This document shows, piece after piece, positions 54,606 to 64,000 of a stretch of 64,000 bases of DNA. Made by a program: the position numbers and the translations under genes. The notes under the pieces are model-generated. The model worked only from the letters and a program-made list of their open reading frames with translations. It was not told the origin of the DNA and did no database searches. The stretch comes from Ovis canadensis (Eukaryota > Chordata > Mammalia > Artiodactyla > Bovidae), in the NCBI RefSeq assembly GCF_042477335.2, contig NC_091255.1:39410501-39474500 (forward strand). The letters run 5' to 3'. Each line of letters begins with the position of its first letter. Within the stretch, counting starts at the first letter, position 1.

Positions 54606-54900
54606 ACACACACACATAGAAATTTTAGAGTTGCCTTAATTTCTACAAAAATTTCTTTTTTAAAAAAGTGTTTTCAGATATACAGGCTATGTTTAGGAGA
54701 ATTGCCATGTTACCAATATTGAGCCTTCTGATCCAAGCATACAATATCTTTCTAGTTACTTAGATTGTTTAATGCTTCTTAGCAATATTTTATATTATTT
54801 TATTGAAGTACAGATGATTTATAATGTCTTAATTTTTAAATTTCTGCTGTAAAGCAAAGTGATTCGGTTTTATATATTTTTAAAATTTATTTTATTTTAT

Positions 54901-55098
54901 TAGCTCAGTCATGTCCAGCTCTTTGTGACCCCATGAACTATAGCCTGCCAGGCTTCTGTGTCTGTGGGATTCTCCAGGCAAGAATACTGGAGTGGGTTGC
55001 CATTTTCTCCTCCAGGGGATCTTCCTGACCCAGGAATCAACCTGCGTCTCCTGCATTAGAGGCAGATTCTTTACCATCTGAGCCACCAGAGAAGCCCA
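54901..55098 (-). mobile_element. Bov-tA SINE
   Basis: Antisense, full length, inserted in the nested L1 3' end. Its 5' head abuts the microsatellite at 55099. Confidence 0.93.
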
Positions 55099-55111
55099 TA
55101 TGTGTGTGTAC

Positions 55112-55156
<45 letters not shown>

Positions 55157-55190
55157 CACACATATATATACATGTATGTATATATACATT
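55099..55190. repeat. Compound TA/TG microsatellite
   Basis: 'catatatatatatg', then about 15 TG units (55123-55153), then 'tatacacacatatatatac'. Confidence 0.93.
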
Positions 55191-55345
55191 CTTTTTAATA
55201 TTCTTTTCCATTGTGGTTTATCTCAGGATATTGAATGTAATTTCCTGCTTAACAGTGTTTTATAGTTTTCTGGGTAGCAATCTCTCGCATCTTGTATTAA
55301 ACTTATCTCTAGACATTGTACCTTTGGGGATATTTTGAAAATGAT

Positions 55346-56570
55346 ATTTTAACCCATTCTTTTATTTCGAATAGTTTCAGATGTATAGAAAAGTCACAAA
55401 GAAGGTATAAATTCCCTATGCCCTTGACCCACTTTCCCCTGCTGTTGACGTCTTACCATTTGTCACAACCAAGAAACCAACATTGAGACATTATTGTGAA
55501 CTAAACTCAGACTTGATTCAGATTTCATCCATTTTTCCACAAACAGCCTTTTTCTGCTCTGGGTTACCATGTAACATCTACTTACAGATGTCTCTTCAAT
55601 TTCTTTTCATTTTCAAAAATTTCTTAGTCTTTCTTTGTTTCCTGTGCCCATGATAGTTTTAAAGAGTATTGGTCAGGTATTTAGCTGGATTTTCCTCAAC
55701 TGGGGTGTGTCTGTTTTATGTTTGTTTGTTTGTTTTCCTCACTGTTAGACTGGGATTATAGGCTTTGGGGGCCTTCCAAGGTGGCTCAGTGATAAAGAAG
55801 CCACCTGCAAAGGCAGGAGACGCTAGTTCAATCGCTGGGTTGGGAAGATCCCCTGGAGGAGGAAATGACAACCCACACCAGTATTGTTGTCTGGAGAATC
55901 CCATGGACAGAGAAGCCTGGGTGGGCTACAGTCCATAGGGTTGCCAAGAGCTGAACCTGACTAATCAACAACAGTGGGCTTTTGGAAAGGGTGCTACAGA
56001 GGTAAAGCACTCTTCTCATCACATGTCAAAGCCACGTATTACCAGTGAGACTTCGCTGGTGATGTCAGCTTTGATCATCTGGCCAAAGAAGCCCCTGCCA
56101 GGTTCCTCCACCAAGTTACCTGCCTCTGCATGTGAAAGCACGTTACCCCTTTGAGGAGGCAGTATCTGCATAAACTATTGTGAGTCTTCTGCAAAAAGAG
56201 ATGTCTTTTCTCATTTATTTGTTTGCTTATTCACTTATTAAGACCAGTGTGGACTCATGGATCATTATTTTAGTTGGAGGGTTATATAGTCAAATCATCA
56301 CATTATTTTGTTATCAAATTGTTCCAGCTTTGGCCATTGGGAGCTCTTTCAATATGGCTCCTGCGTCCTTGTCCGTTGTTGTTTTTTTTTTTTTTTAAAG
56401 TATTTTCTGGCCCTGCAAGATGCCCTGGGATCTGCTGTTTTCCCCCCAAGGAGCGAGCCTTGGTTCCTTTACTGGAGAATAACTGGGTACTTTGTGTACC
56501 CATCGCTACTCTGGTGTTAACAGCCTCTAGGATCTCTCAGTGGACAGAACTAAGAAATACCTGTAATCTT
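55346..56570 (-). mobile_element. Old L1-like 3' region, antisense, split by Bov-tA
   Basis: 'tagtttcagatgtatagaaa', 'gttgacgtcttaccatttgt', 'tggactcatggatcattatt', 'ttccagctttggccattggg' and 'ttggttcctttactggagaa' follow a mammal-wide LINE 3' region in order. No open frame. Subfamily not assigned. A T run sits at 56382-56396. Confidence 0.6.
55769..55976 (+). mobile_element. Bov-tA SINE
   Basis: 'aaggtggctcagtgataaag' head to 'tgaacctgactaatcaacaa'. Flanks 'ggctttgg' and 'ggcttttgg' (55761-55768, 55977-55985) look like the TSD. Confidence 0.92.
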
Positions 56571-56576
56571 TCTCAG

Positions 56577-56790
56577 AGACTTCCCTGGTGGCTCAGATGG
56601 TTAAGCGTCTGTCTACAATGCGGGAGACCCAGGTTCGATCTCTGGATTGGGAAGATCCCCTGGGGAAGGAAATGGCAATCCACTCCAGGACTATTGCCTG
56701 GAAAATCCCATGGACAGAGGAGACTGGTAGGCTACAGTCCATGGGGTCGCAAAGAGTCGGACACGACTGAGTGACTTCACTTTCACTTTC
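56577..56790 (+). mobile_element. Bov-tA SINE
   Basis: Well-preserved head and body ending 'cggacacgactgagtgactt' plus 'cactttcactttc'. Confidence 0.94.
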
Positions 56791-56799
56791 ATAGGTTAT

Positions 56800-56915
56800 T
56801 ACAAAATAATGAGTAGTTTCCTGTGCCAAGAACACTAATGTATGTATAACTGAGCTATATGTCTGAAACTCATACAACTTCGCAATCAACTGTACTTCAG
56901 TTTTTAAAAATGTAT
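56800..56915 (+). mobile_element. L1 3' terminus
   Basis: 'gtatgtataactgagctata' and 'gcaatcaactgtacttcagt' match the L1 3' end. Short. Confidence 0.7.
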
Positions 56916-57904
56916 TCAGTCATTTTAAAATAAGAAATTCCGTGTAGGACTAAAGGGTGATATAAAACATTAAGGTAAAACGTGTTAGTGTTGTATTTGC
57001 ATTTTTATAAAGTATGAATCACGAAGAAATAACACATGCAGTTAAATTTCAGTTAACTCCCTTTAAAAGTCTTGTTACCATGGCAATGCCAAGACTGAGT
57101 TTTCACAGGATATAAGATATGGATTGTTTATTTTCTTTTTTAGAAAATATTTTTACGGTAATGTTTTTGCACAGTGTAAGGCATATTTAAAATGCAGTAA
57201 CAAGGCCCTCACTTTACAGAAAGTGTTCAAGTAGGAAAACAGAAGAAAACCAAATGATATTTAAAGCTGAAGGTTAAAATCATCTATTCTGCATTTGTTC
57301 TGAGTTCTAGGTTTAAGGTGGAGGTAGATACTTAGGAAATGTTATCAATAACAAATGTGATAAAACAGTATTTTCAAGTTGAGATAGTATTTAGAGGTCC
57401 CAAATATGTCTTTTCTCAGTTAGGTTAGTTTACTCCTAGGTTTGATATCTTAAAAGCAGTGGAAATAAAAACTAGTAACAGCAAAACAGCAAAAAAAAAA
57501 AAAAAAGAAAGAAAAGAAAAAAAGCATTCTGGAGATACACAGATCTGGAGACACACAGATCTAGAATCAATTCTGAATGCATCCATCCACATCTATCTCG
57601 AGCTTAGCTGAGTCCGTAGCAGTGTCACCAACTCCCATGCAGCACAGCTGGCTTCATTCTAGCTTGGTTCCCTTGTTTTTTAGACATTCCCTCGCTGACA
57701 GTGGGCAAACGGGCTCCAGCCAGCCACCATCCACTGACTTACTTGTCCAGCCCAGTAGACATGGAACACGATTTCAGCTTTGGTAGCCAGCATTAACCAA
57801 GAGAAGCCACGTCCCCAGCTGAAGTGCGGTGCTTGTGTGCCGTTGTTTTTGTTTTAACCTCCCAGTTTTCAGGCAGAAGACTATTTCCTGTTTGCAGGGC
57901 AGGA
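56916..57904. other. Unassigned, with A-rich run and small tandem repeat
   Basis: A-rich run at 57491-57523. A 16-base unit 'tctggagatacacaga' is repeated with one change at 57528-57559. Otherwise nothing recognised. Confidence 0.4.
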
Positions 57905-58200
57905 ATGAAGATGCAGATGTAGAGAATGGGCGTGTGGAGACAGCAGGGGAAGGGGAGGGTGAAGTGAATTGGGAGAGTAGCATGGACGTATATCCACTGC
58001 CCTGCGTGAAACAGACAGCTAGTGGGGACCTGCTGTCTGGCACAGGGAGCTCAGCTGGGTGCTGTGATGACCTGGAGGGCTGGGATGGGGGGTGTTCAAC
58101 AGGGAGGGGATATATCTATACTTATGGCTGATCCACCTCATTGTACAGCAGAGACCGACACAACATTCTAAAGCAATTATACTTCAATTTTTTTTAATGT
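57905..58200 (+). mobile_element. Ruminant L1 3' UTR
   Basis: 'gcagatgtagagaatgggcg', 'gaagtgaattgggagagtag', 'acctgctgtctggcacaggg' and 'caattatacttcaatttttt'. The best-preserved plus-strand L1 3' UTR in the window. Confidence 0.88.
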
Positions 58201-58394
58201 AAAAAACAAAAAAGAAGACTGTTTTCCAAGGTTACCTTCCACCCTTTTTCCCCAGCCCCTTCAGTGAGGTTAGGCTACACATTGATTCTCTGACTCCTAT
58301 TTGATATGTCTCTTAAAAATTTTTATTTTTGATTTTCATACATTAAAGTTCACTTTTTGTATCATCAAATTTGATGGGTGTTGTGTGGTTTTTT

Positions 58395-58850
58395 TTTATT
58401 TTTAGAAAAAATTTTAATTGAAGGATAATTGCTTTACAGAATTTTGTGATTTTCTGTCAAACATCAACAAGAATCAGCCATAGGTACACCCATGTCCCCT
58501 CCCTCCAGGACCTCCCTCCCGTCTCCCTCCCCATCCCACCCTTCAACTTGTCACAGAGCCCCTGTTTGAGTTCCCTGAGCAATACAGCAAATTCCCATTG
58601 ACACAGATATATAGTGTCATTTGGTCACCACTGCAGAGCCATACATAACGATATAATTAAATATTCCCCTGGGTGTCCCCTTTGTAATCAGCTGCTGCCT
58701 CTTTCCCCCATGGTCCAGGCACCCACTGATAGAGGATTTTCCATCAGTGTAGTTTTACCTTTTCCAGAATGTTGTGTGAATGGACTCATGCACGGCCTGC
58801 CTTTCAGGCTGGTTACTATATTGTGCACCCTGTAACATATAATATTGCAT
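58395..58850 (-). mobile_element. L1 3' UTR, antisense
   Basis: 'attgaaggataattgcttta', 'gtacacccatgtcccctccc', 'gtttgagttccctgagcaat' and 'ccttttccagaatgttgtgt'. It may combine two L1 3' regions of different age. Confidence 0.82.
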
Positions 58851-58855
58851 AGCAA

Positions 58856-58981
58856 ATATGGGGTTTAGTCACTAAGTCGTGTCCGGCTCTTGTGACCCCA
58901 TGGACTGTAGCCTGCCAGGCTCCTCCATCCATGAGATTCTCCAAGCAAGAATACTGGAGTGGGTTGCCATTTCCTTCTCCA
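58856..58981 (-). mobile_element. Bov-A SINE
   Basis: Single antisense Bov-A unit, 'ttagtcactaagtcgtgtcc' to 'gccatttccttctcca'. 7-base TSD 'atagcaa' at 58849-58855 and 58982-58988. Confidence 0.93.
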
Positions 58982-59094
58982 ATAGCAACTATACTTCAAT
59001 TAAAAAAATTAACAAAAATGGTCTGTTTTACCTCTAATGAATTACAGGAGGATTAAATAAAATAATAACTTTGGAAAAAAATAACGCATGTTTA

Positions 59095-59300
59095 ATATAT
59101 ACGTTCATGGAGCTCTCGAGGCAAGAATACTGGAGTGGTTTGCCATTCCCTCTTCCAGTGGACCAGGTTTTGTCAGAACTCTCTACTATGACCTGTCCAT
59201 CTTAGATGGGTCTGCACCACGTGGCTCATTGAGTTACACAAGCCCCTTCCACCACAGCAAGGCTGTGATCCATGAAGGGGGGTTGTATACACGAAGTACA
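59095..59300 (-). mobile_element. BovB LINE 5' end fragment
   Basis: The reverse complement matches the 5' region of the near full-length copy (48125-48260): 'gtggctcattgagttacaca', 'tctgcaccacgtgg' and 'tgccattccctcttccagtg'. LINE insertions are normally 5'-truncated, so a 5'-end-only piece implies a deletion or rearrangement. Confidence 0.8.
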
Positions 59301-59426
59301 GTCACTGGCTCTAGGAGGAGCCAATTCACAGGAGGAAGCCAGTGGCTGCAGAGAGCAGATCTCTCCCACTTACCGACCAACGGTCAGAGGACCAGATGGG
59401 GATGAGAGAACAAGGATGAGATCTCT

Positions 59427-59638
59427 TTGTTGCTCAGTCACGCAGTCCTCCAGCTCTTTAGCAGCCCCATGGATTGTAGCCCACCAGACTCCTCTGTCCC
59501 TGGAATTCTCCAGGCCAGAATCCTGGAGTGGGTAGCCATTCCCTTCCCCAGTGGATCTTCCTAACCCAGGGATCGAACCCAGGTCTCCCACATTGCAGGC
59601 ATATTCTTTACCATCTGAGCCAGCAGGGAAGCCCCACC
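59427..59638 (-). mobile_element. Bov-tA SINE
   Basis: Antisense, full length. 8-base TSD 'agatctct' at 59419-59426 and 59639-59646. Confidence 0.93.
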
Positions 59639-59646
59639 AGATCTCT

Positions 59647-60344
59647 CTGGGACTTGGGAATCGATGTGATCTCTTTGCCTGGATTCCATCTAGCTACTTG
59701 CAGGCTCTTTTCTCTGCTGGGGGAATCTGACCACAGAGCTTATTAATTCTCTTCTTTTCCCTCCTGTGTCAATGATTCTTTGCCCACCATTCTACCTCCT
59801 GGGAATCTCTAACAAACCGCTGGCCTCATGAACTAATGGATTGTCCCCTTCTTGTATCTCAGCTTCAAACCCATACCCCCAGCAGCCCGCTTTCCTGGGG
59901 AGCTGGTCTCTTGTTAACGCTGCCAATAGGTGGTGCTAGAGAGAGAATGAATTCCTGAGGAGGGAAGGGAGCTTCCGGCTTCCCCTCCTCAAAGCTGCTC
60001 TGACAGAATCTCCTGCTCTCAGAGGAGAGCCATTGGCTCTCCTGATGCTTATCGGACCTGAGCATCTTTGCTTCAGCAGCCTGCGTCTTCTTCCTTTGGC
60101 TGCATTCAGCTCAGGTGTGCAAGCTGCCTCCCCAACTGAGTGATCGATTTCTCTTAAAAATCCCATCCTTTGAAATTCCTCGTGTGAGCTCTGATTTCCT
60201 GACTGGATCCTGACAAGTAAAACTAGTTGAAAGCCCCCCCCCTCTTTCCCCCCAATCTCATTCCTTTAGCAAATGCCTCTTCAGCACTTCAAAAGATTCT
60301 ATATTTTAAGGAAAGTTTTCTGTAAGTTTCATTATTATGTTTTG
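59647..60344. other. Unassigned sequence
   Basis: Nothing recognised. Slightly GC-richer at 59880-60130. A C run lies near 60234-60242. Confidence 0.35.
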
Positions 60345-60600
60345 CTTTTAATTATTTTTTATTGAAGTATATCTGCTTTACAATGTTGTGTTAATTTTTG
60401 CAAAACAATGTTTTGTTAGTCAGCAAAATAAATAAGCTCTACATACACATATGTCCCCTCTTTTTTGGATTTCCTTCCCATTTAGGTCACCATGGAGAAC
60501 TGAGTAGAGTTCCCTGTGTGACACAGTAGGTTCTCATTAGTTATCTGTTTTATGCATAGTGTCAATAGTGTTTATGTGTCAATAAAACACTTAATGCCTG
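60345..60600 (-). mobile_element. L1 3' terminus, antisense
   Basis: 'ttattgaagtatatctgctt', 'gtagagttccctgtgtgaca' and 'gtaggttctcattagttatc' match the antisense L1 3' end. Confidence 0.82.
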
Positions 60601-60944
60601 CAATTCAGACCCGACACTTTACAATGGGGTCAGCAATTTTCCTGTCTTTGGGAGCAGGGTACAAATGGAAGGTGGCTATTTGGTTACCCTGAAGTGAATT
60701 TTCAGTTCTCTTTAATAACTCAATCTCAATCATGTCCACAAATAATACCATAAACTATAAAACAGTATATGATAAATGTGTATTATAAACAGCCACTGTT
60801 TTCCCCTAAAACATGGCAGAAAATAGATCTTGATTAATACATACATGCATGCATATGTAAATAATCATTTATAAATTCTTGGCTCCATCCTTTCTCCTGT
60901 CTCATGAGTTTTATGTAATATATATATATAATTTATATATATTG
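60601..60944. other. Unassigned, ending in an AT repeat
   Basis: Nothing recognised. 'taatatatatatataattta' tract at 60917-60942. Confidence 0.4.
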
Positions 60945-61150
60945 TGCATGTGTGTGCTAGTTATGTCTGACTCTTTGCAACCCCATGGACTGTAGCCCAC
61001 TAGATTACTCTGTCCATGGGATTCTCCAGGCAAGAATACAGGACTGGGTTGCCATTCCCTTCTCCAGGGGATCTTCCTGACCCAGCGATTGAACTGTGGT
61101 CTCCTGCATTGCAGGCAGAGTCTTTACCGTCTGAGCCACGAGGGAAGCCC
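60945..61150 (-). mobile_element. Bov-tA SINE
   Basis: Antisense, full length, inserted in a TA-rich site. The flanks 'ttatatatatt' and 'ttatatattat' are TSD-compatible but low-complexity. Confidence 0.92.
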
Positions 61151-61158
61151 TTATATAT

Positions 61159-61201
<43 letters not shown>

Positions 61202-61209
61202 ACACACAA
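61151..61209. repeat. (TA)n(TG)n microsatellite
   Basis: TA-rich start, then about 16 TG units (61167-61199), then 'acacacacaaac'. Confidence 0.95.
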
Positions 61210-62070
61210 ACAAAAGCAAATAGACAGCAATAGCAACAAAATATGATTATTTCTATTTCCAGCTACTCCATTTTCTGACATGCTTGGGGAATAAAGTTCT
61301 AGGTCATCAGTTGACACAGGAGGTTGACAAGACAGGCTCTGAGGCATCAGTGAGTTAGTTGCCCAGGTTATCCGGCTAGCAAGTGGTGGATGAGGCCCCG
61401 CCCCACCTCTGCACACACGTTTCCTTGAAGCCCTGCTGCCCCTCCCAGCGGGCCCCCCGAGGTCTGGAGCATCCTTGAAAGGATGCACCTGCCCCTGACA
61501 GCCTGGAACCAGAGTTCAGCCTCCAGCTTAGTAACTGAGGACTCTGACCGTGAGTCTGGCCCTCTGTCCTTCGGCTTTCCCCCTCCCCTGAAGAGGAAAG
61601 TTATTTTCAACCCTCCATCTGTTTTGTGTTTAACGTGCAGAAAGGTTGCACACTTTCAGGGACCTTGTTCATAAGCAGTAGATTGTACAATGGTTTATTA
61701 CACAAGCAGGGGTTTTTATTGCTGGCCTTTGTGGAGTTGCCAACTGTGAGAACATAATGTGCTTAGCGGTCCCTATCAGGAAAAATGAGAAAGCATTAAA
61801 TACCAGTCAGATTGTCAAGCATTGAAAAGTGGTAATCAAATCCAGAAACCCCCAGAGGATGGCTGGTGACAAGGATTTTTCTCATTAATAGCATTTTTAC
61901 GTCCACAACCATTTCTCACAGCGCTTACGTCACAGACAGTATCCTATAGCAGTATACAAGATGTCTAACAATGGTGGGGTAAGTTTCAGACCTGGAATAA
62001 CTCATGTGCTCTTCAAAATCAGACCCTACTCAATGCAGAGCATTGAACTGGAATCCTGGGAAGAGCTCGC
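61210..62070. other. Unassigned sequence
   Basis: Nothing recognised. The minus frame 61610-61368 and the non-repeat part of 61488-61000 show no domain. Confidence 0.35.
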
Positions 62071-62489
<419 letters not shown>

Positions 62490-62630
62490 ACTTGACATCA
62501 GAACTACTTAGAAAACCCCCCACCCCCACCCCAGAGTAATTAAATAAGATCTGGAGATGGGCTAGAACATTGGCATGCTTTTAAAATTCTCCCTGGGATT
62601 TTAATACAGAGCTCAGGTTGAGAACTAACC
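62490..62630 (+). mobile_element. MER5A-type hAT DNA transposon
   Basis: 'gacatcagaactacttagaa', 'cccaccccagagtaattaa', 'attggcatgcttttaaaatt' and the end 'caggttgagaacta' follow MER5A order. Confidence 0.65.
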
Positions 62631-62823
62631 GGCTAACTAATTTTACTGGGAGAGGAAGTTGAGCCTGGAAGAGTTACCGCCCCAAACAGTGGATTTCCAG
62701 TACAGTGGTGGTTCTCTTGCTGTAACACTACTGAGCTTCATGTCCCAAATCTCATAACCCTTTATTTATAAAAGCAACAGATCCAAATCTCTCCCCCTCC
62801 TCTCTTTCTTTTCCTGCAAATAG

Positions 62824-63021
62824 TTGTTGTTTAGTTACTAAGATGTGTCCAGCCCTATGGACTGCAACCCACCAGGCTCCTCTGTCTGTGGGATTTCCCA
62901 GGCAAGAATACTGTGCGTTGCCATTTCCTTCTTGAGGGGATCTTCCCAACCCAGGGATTGAATCCACGTCTCGTGCTTTGGCAGGCCGATTCTTTACCAC
63001 TGAGCCACCGGGAAGCCCTCT
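62824..63021 (-). mobile_element. Bov-tA SINE
   Basis: Antisense with a few small deletions. TSD 'tgcaaatag' (62815-62823) and 'tgcaaacag' (63022-63030), one mismatch in nine. Confidence 0.92.
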
Positions 63022-63030
63022 TGCAAACAG

Positions 63031-64000
63031 ACGTGCTATAAATTGAGTTAGCAACAGCCACGCAAGCCTCCCTCAGAATCCTCCAGGAGACAGAGGGGTC
63101 ATAGGATCAGGGTGGATCTGTCAGGACCACAAGGAAGCGTGGCGAAAGGACCCATCTGTCTCCCCAGATGGAGCGTGGAGAGGTGAGTCTTAAAGTCGAA
63201 GTAGATGCAGCCTTAGTCTACATCATTAGTCCATTATTAGAATCCTTGCCTGTTTGAACAAAGCAGCCCTAGGTTATGCTTGAGTCCAGGCTTAAATGTG
63301 AATGGTCAACTCCCCCATCACTTCCAAACATGTTCCAAATTGGACTTGCCATGATCTGATCCCCTTACACTCTAGACTGGTTCCACCAAAAGCCTTGTCC
63401 ACGCTTTCACCAACAGGTCCGTTTTCAGACTGAGAGCCCCCAGCCTCTTCCCAAACCCACAGGCCAGGCTCTGACTGCCCTCCAGCTGCATGTCGGCTAA
63501 ACCGTGTGCCCCACTGATATACAGCTGATGCCCAGGGGATGTCGTGTTGGTTGGTAGCCTTGGACTTCTCTGCTTAATCACCCCGGCTTTAATGCCACTT
63601 AAATCAGAATGTAAGCACTGCAGGAATCCCAGGAATCTGATGATAGAAACTGTATTTTTAGAGCCGTGAATGACTCGAGCGAGTGAAGCAGTGCAGTGAC
63701 CGAAGCCTTCTCTGCAGTTTCCCATGATTTATCACAGGCGAGTTCATGGCAGGTTAAAATAATTGAATGCCGTGTTAGCCTACACACTGGCGCGGGTTAC
63801 GGGGGGAGTCATTCGTAACATATTTGTCACAAAGCATAATTTCCAAGATAGAACTCTGATCTACACGCCATTTTTTTTTTTTCCACCGAAACGACACAGT
63901 TGAAATACCTCCTTCGTGGAGGCTGGCTCCGTTTTCACAATGTCCGGCCCCAAGCTACAGCTTCGGGGAAAAGCACAGAGGGAATGACTAGTCCGCCAAA
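63031..64000. other. Terminal kilobase with no recognised repeat or gene
   Basis: Includes a 117-codon minus frame (63725-63372) and a T run at 63871-63881. The frame shows no domain, signal peptide or flanking splice logic I can defend, and it is probably chance. Confidence 0.4.

Larger units (their letters stand above)
54793..55247 (-). mobile_element. L1 3' terminus nested inside L1
   Basis: 'attgaagtacagatgattta', 'gctgtaaagcaaagtgattc', then after a SINE and microsatellite 'attcttttccattgtggttt' and 'tctcaggatattgaatgtaa' are the antisense L1 3' end. Imperfect TSD 'cttagcaatatttta' (54778-54792) and 'cttaacagtgtttta' (55248-55262), 12 of 15 matching, restores the outer ORF2 when removed. 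Confidence 0.88.
52785..55345 (-). mobile_element. Old L1, 3' UTR and ORF2 C-terminal half (outer element of a nest)
   Basis: Starts in the 3' UTR ('aatgaagtataatccgcata'), passes into antisense ORF2 ('ggaataaagttgctttaaat', 'gaatcttctgcccattttta', 'ttccagcctcatttgttgaa', 'gaattgccatgttaccaata') and ends at about 55345. Interrupted by BOV-A2 (53315-53577), Bov-tA (54393-54605) and a second L1 (54793-55247). Confidence 0.82.

Noticed and set aside
61000..61488. 162-codon minus-strand frame
   Set aside because: It runs through a TG microsatellite (poly Thr-His) and a Bov-tA SINE, with no independent coding evidence.
63372..63725. 117-codon minus-strand frame near the right edge as a gene
   Set aside because: No recognisable domain and no homology I can recall. 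It may be non-coding single-copy DNA, and RNA data would be needed to say otherwise.

Overview
This window is repeat-dominated nuclear DNA from a ruminant, most likely a bovid such as cattle, buffalo, sheep or goat. Three observations point there. BovB (RTE-class LINE) sequence occurs at about ten sites. About 30 Bov-tA, Bov-A and BOV-A2 SINEs carry the typical 'ttgcctgga' and 'gagtcggacacgac' blocks. L1 3' UTRs of the ruminant type are also present. BovB is horizontally acquired in this lineage, and Bov-A SINEs derive from it. I cannot fix the species. I found no host protein-coding gene, tRNA, rRNA, CRISPR array or bacterial-type feature. The longest open frames are remnants of LINE reverse transcriptases and endonucleases, or chance frames in SINEs. 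The window is best read as intergenic or deep intronic DNA.

Family terms used below: Bov-tA is a tRNA-Glu-like head ('tggtggctcagatggtaaag') joined to a Bov-A body. Bov-A alone is the body. BOV-A2 is two Bov-A units joined by a 'cttcactttcactttt' linker. CHR is the older cetartiodactyl tRNA-derived SINE ('cttccctggtggtccagtgg' head). Family calls come from remembered consensus sequences, not from a search. Boundaries are good to a few bases where target-site duplications (TSDs) are given and to about 10-30 bases elsewhere.

Layout. 0-4.6 kb: an old minus-strand L1 split by two BovB fragments and a BOV-A2, all landing at the same roughly 13-base spot. 4.4-8.8 kb: MaLR-like LTR, MIR, L2 and old L1. 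8.8-15.2 kb: mostly repeat-poor, with two Bov-tA and an AT-rich tract. 15.2-25.7 kb: SINEs, four L1 3' ends, MIR with nested CHR, MER5A, a MaLR-like LTR and three BovB 3' fragments. 25.7-36.3 kb: scattered SINEs, L2 and hAT remnants between unassigned sequence. 36.7-41.7 kb: an old L1, then a BovB split by a twin-primed (5'-inverted) L1 with intact TSDs and a second tiny insertion beside it. 42.0-47.9 kb: paired Bov-tA, three consecutive L1 3' ends, a tandem CHR pair and a dimeric Bov-tA. 48.1-51.3 kb: a nearly full-length but dead BovB with recognisable endonuclease and reverse-transcriptase motifs. 51.6-56.9 kb: a deep nest of L1s holding SINEs and a microsatellite. 57.9-64 kb: L1 3' ends, a BovB 5' end, SINEs, three simple-repeat tracts and an unassigned terminal kilobase.

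The LINEs and SINEs are functionally linked by established biology: Bov-tA, Bov-A and BOV-A2 share the BovB 3' end and are thought to use BovB machinery. Everything here looks immobile. The interest lies in the insertion histories, which can be reconstructed from TSDs.
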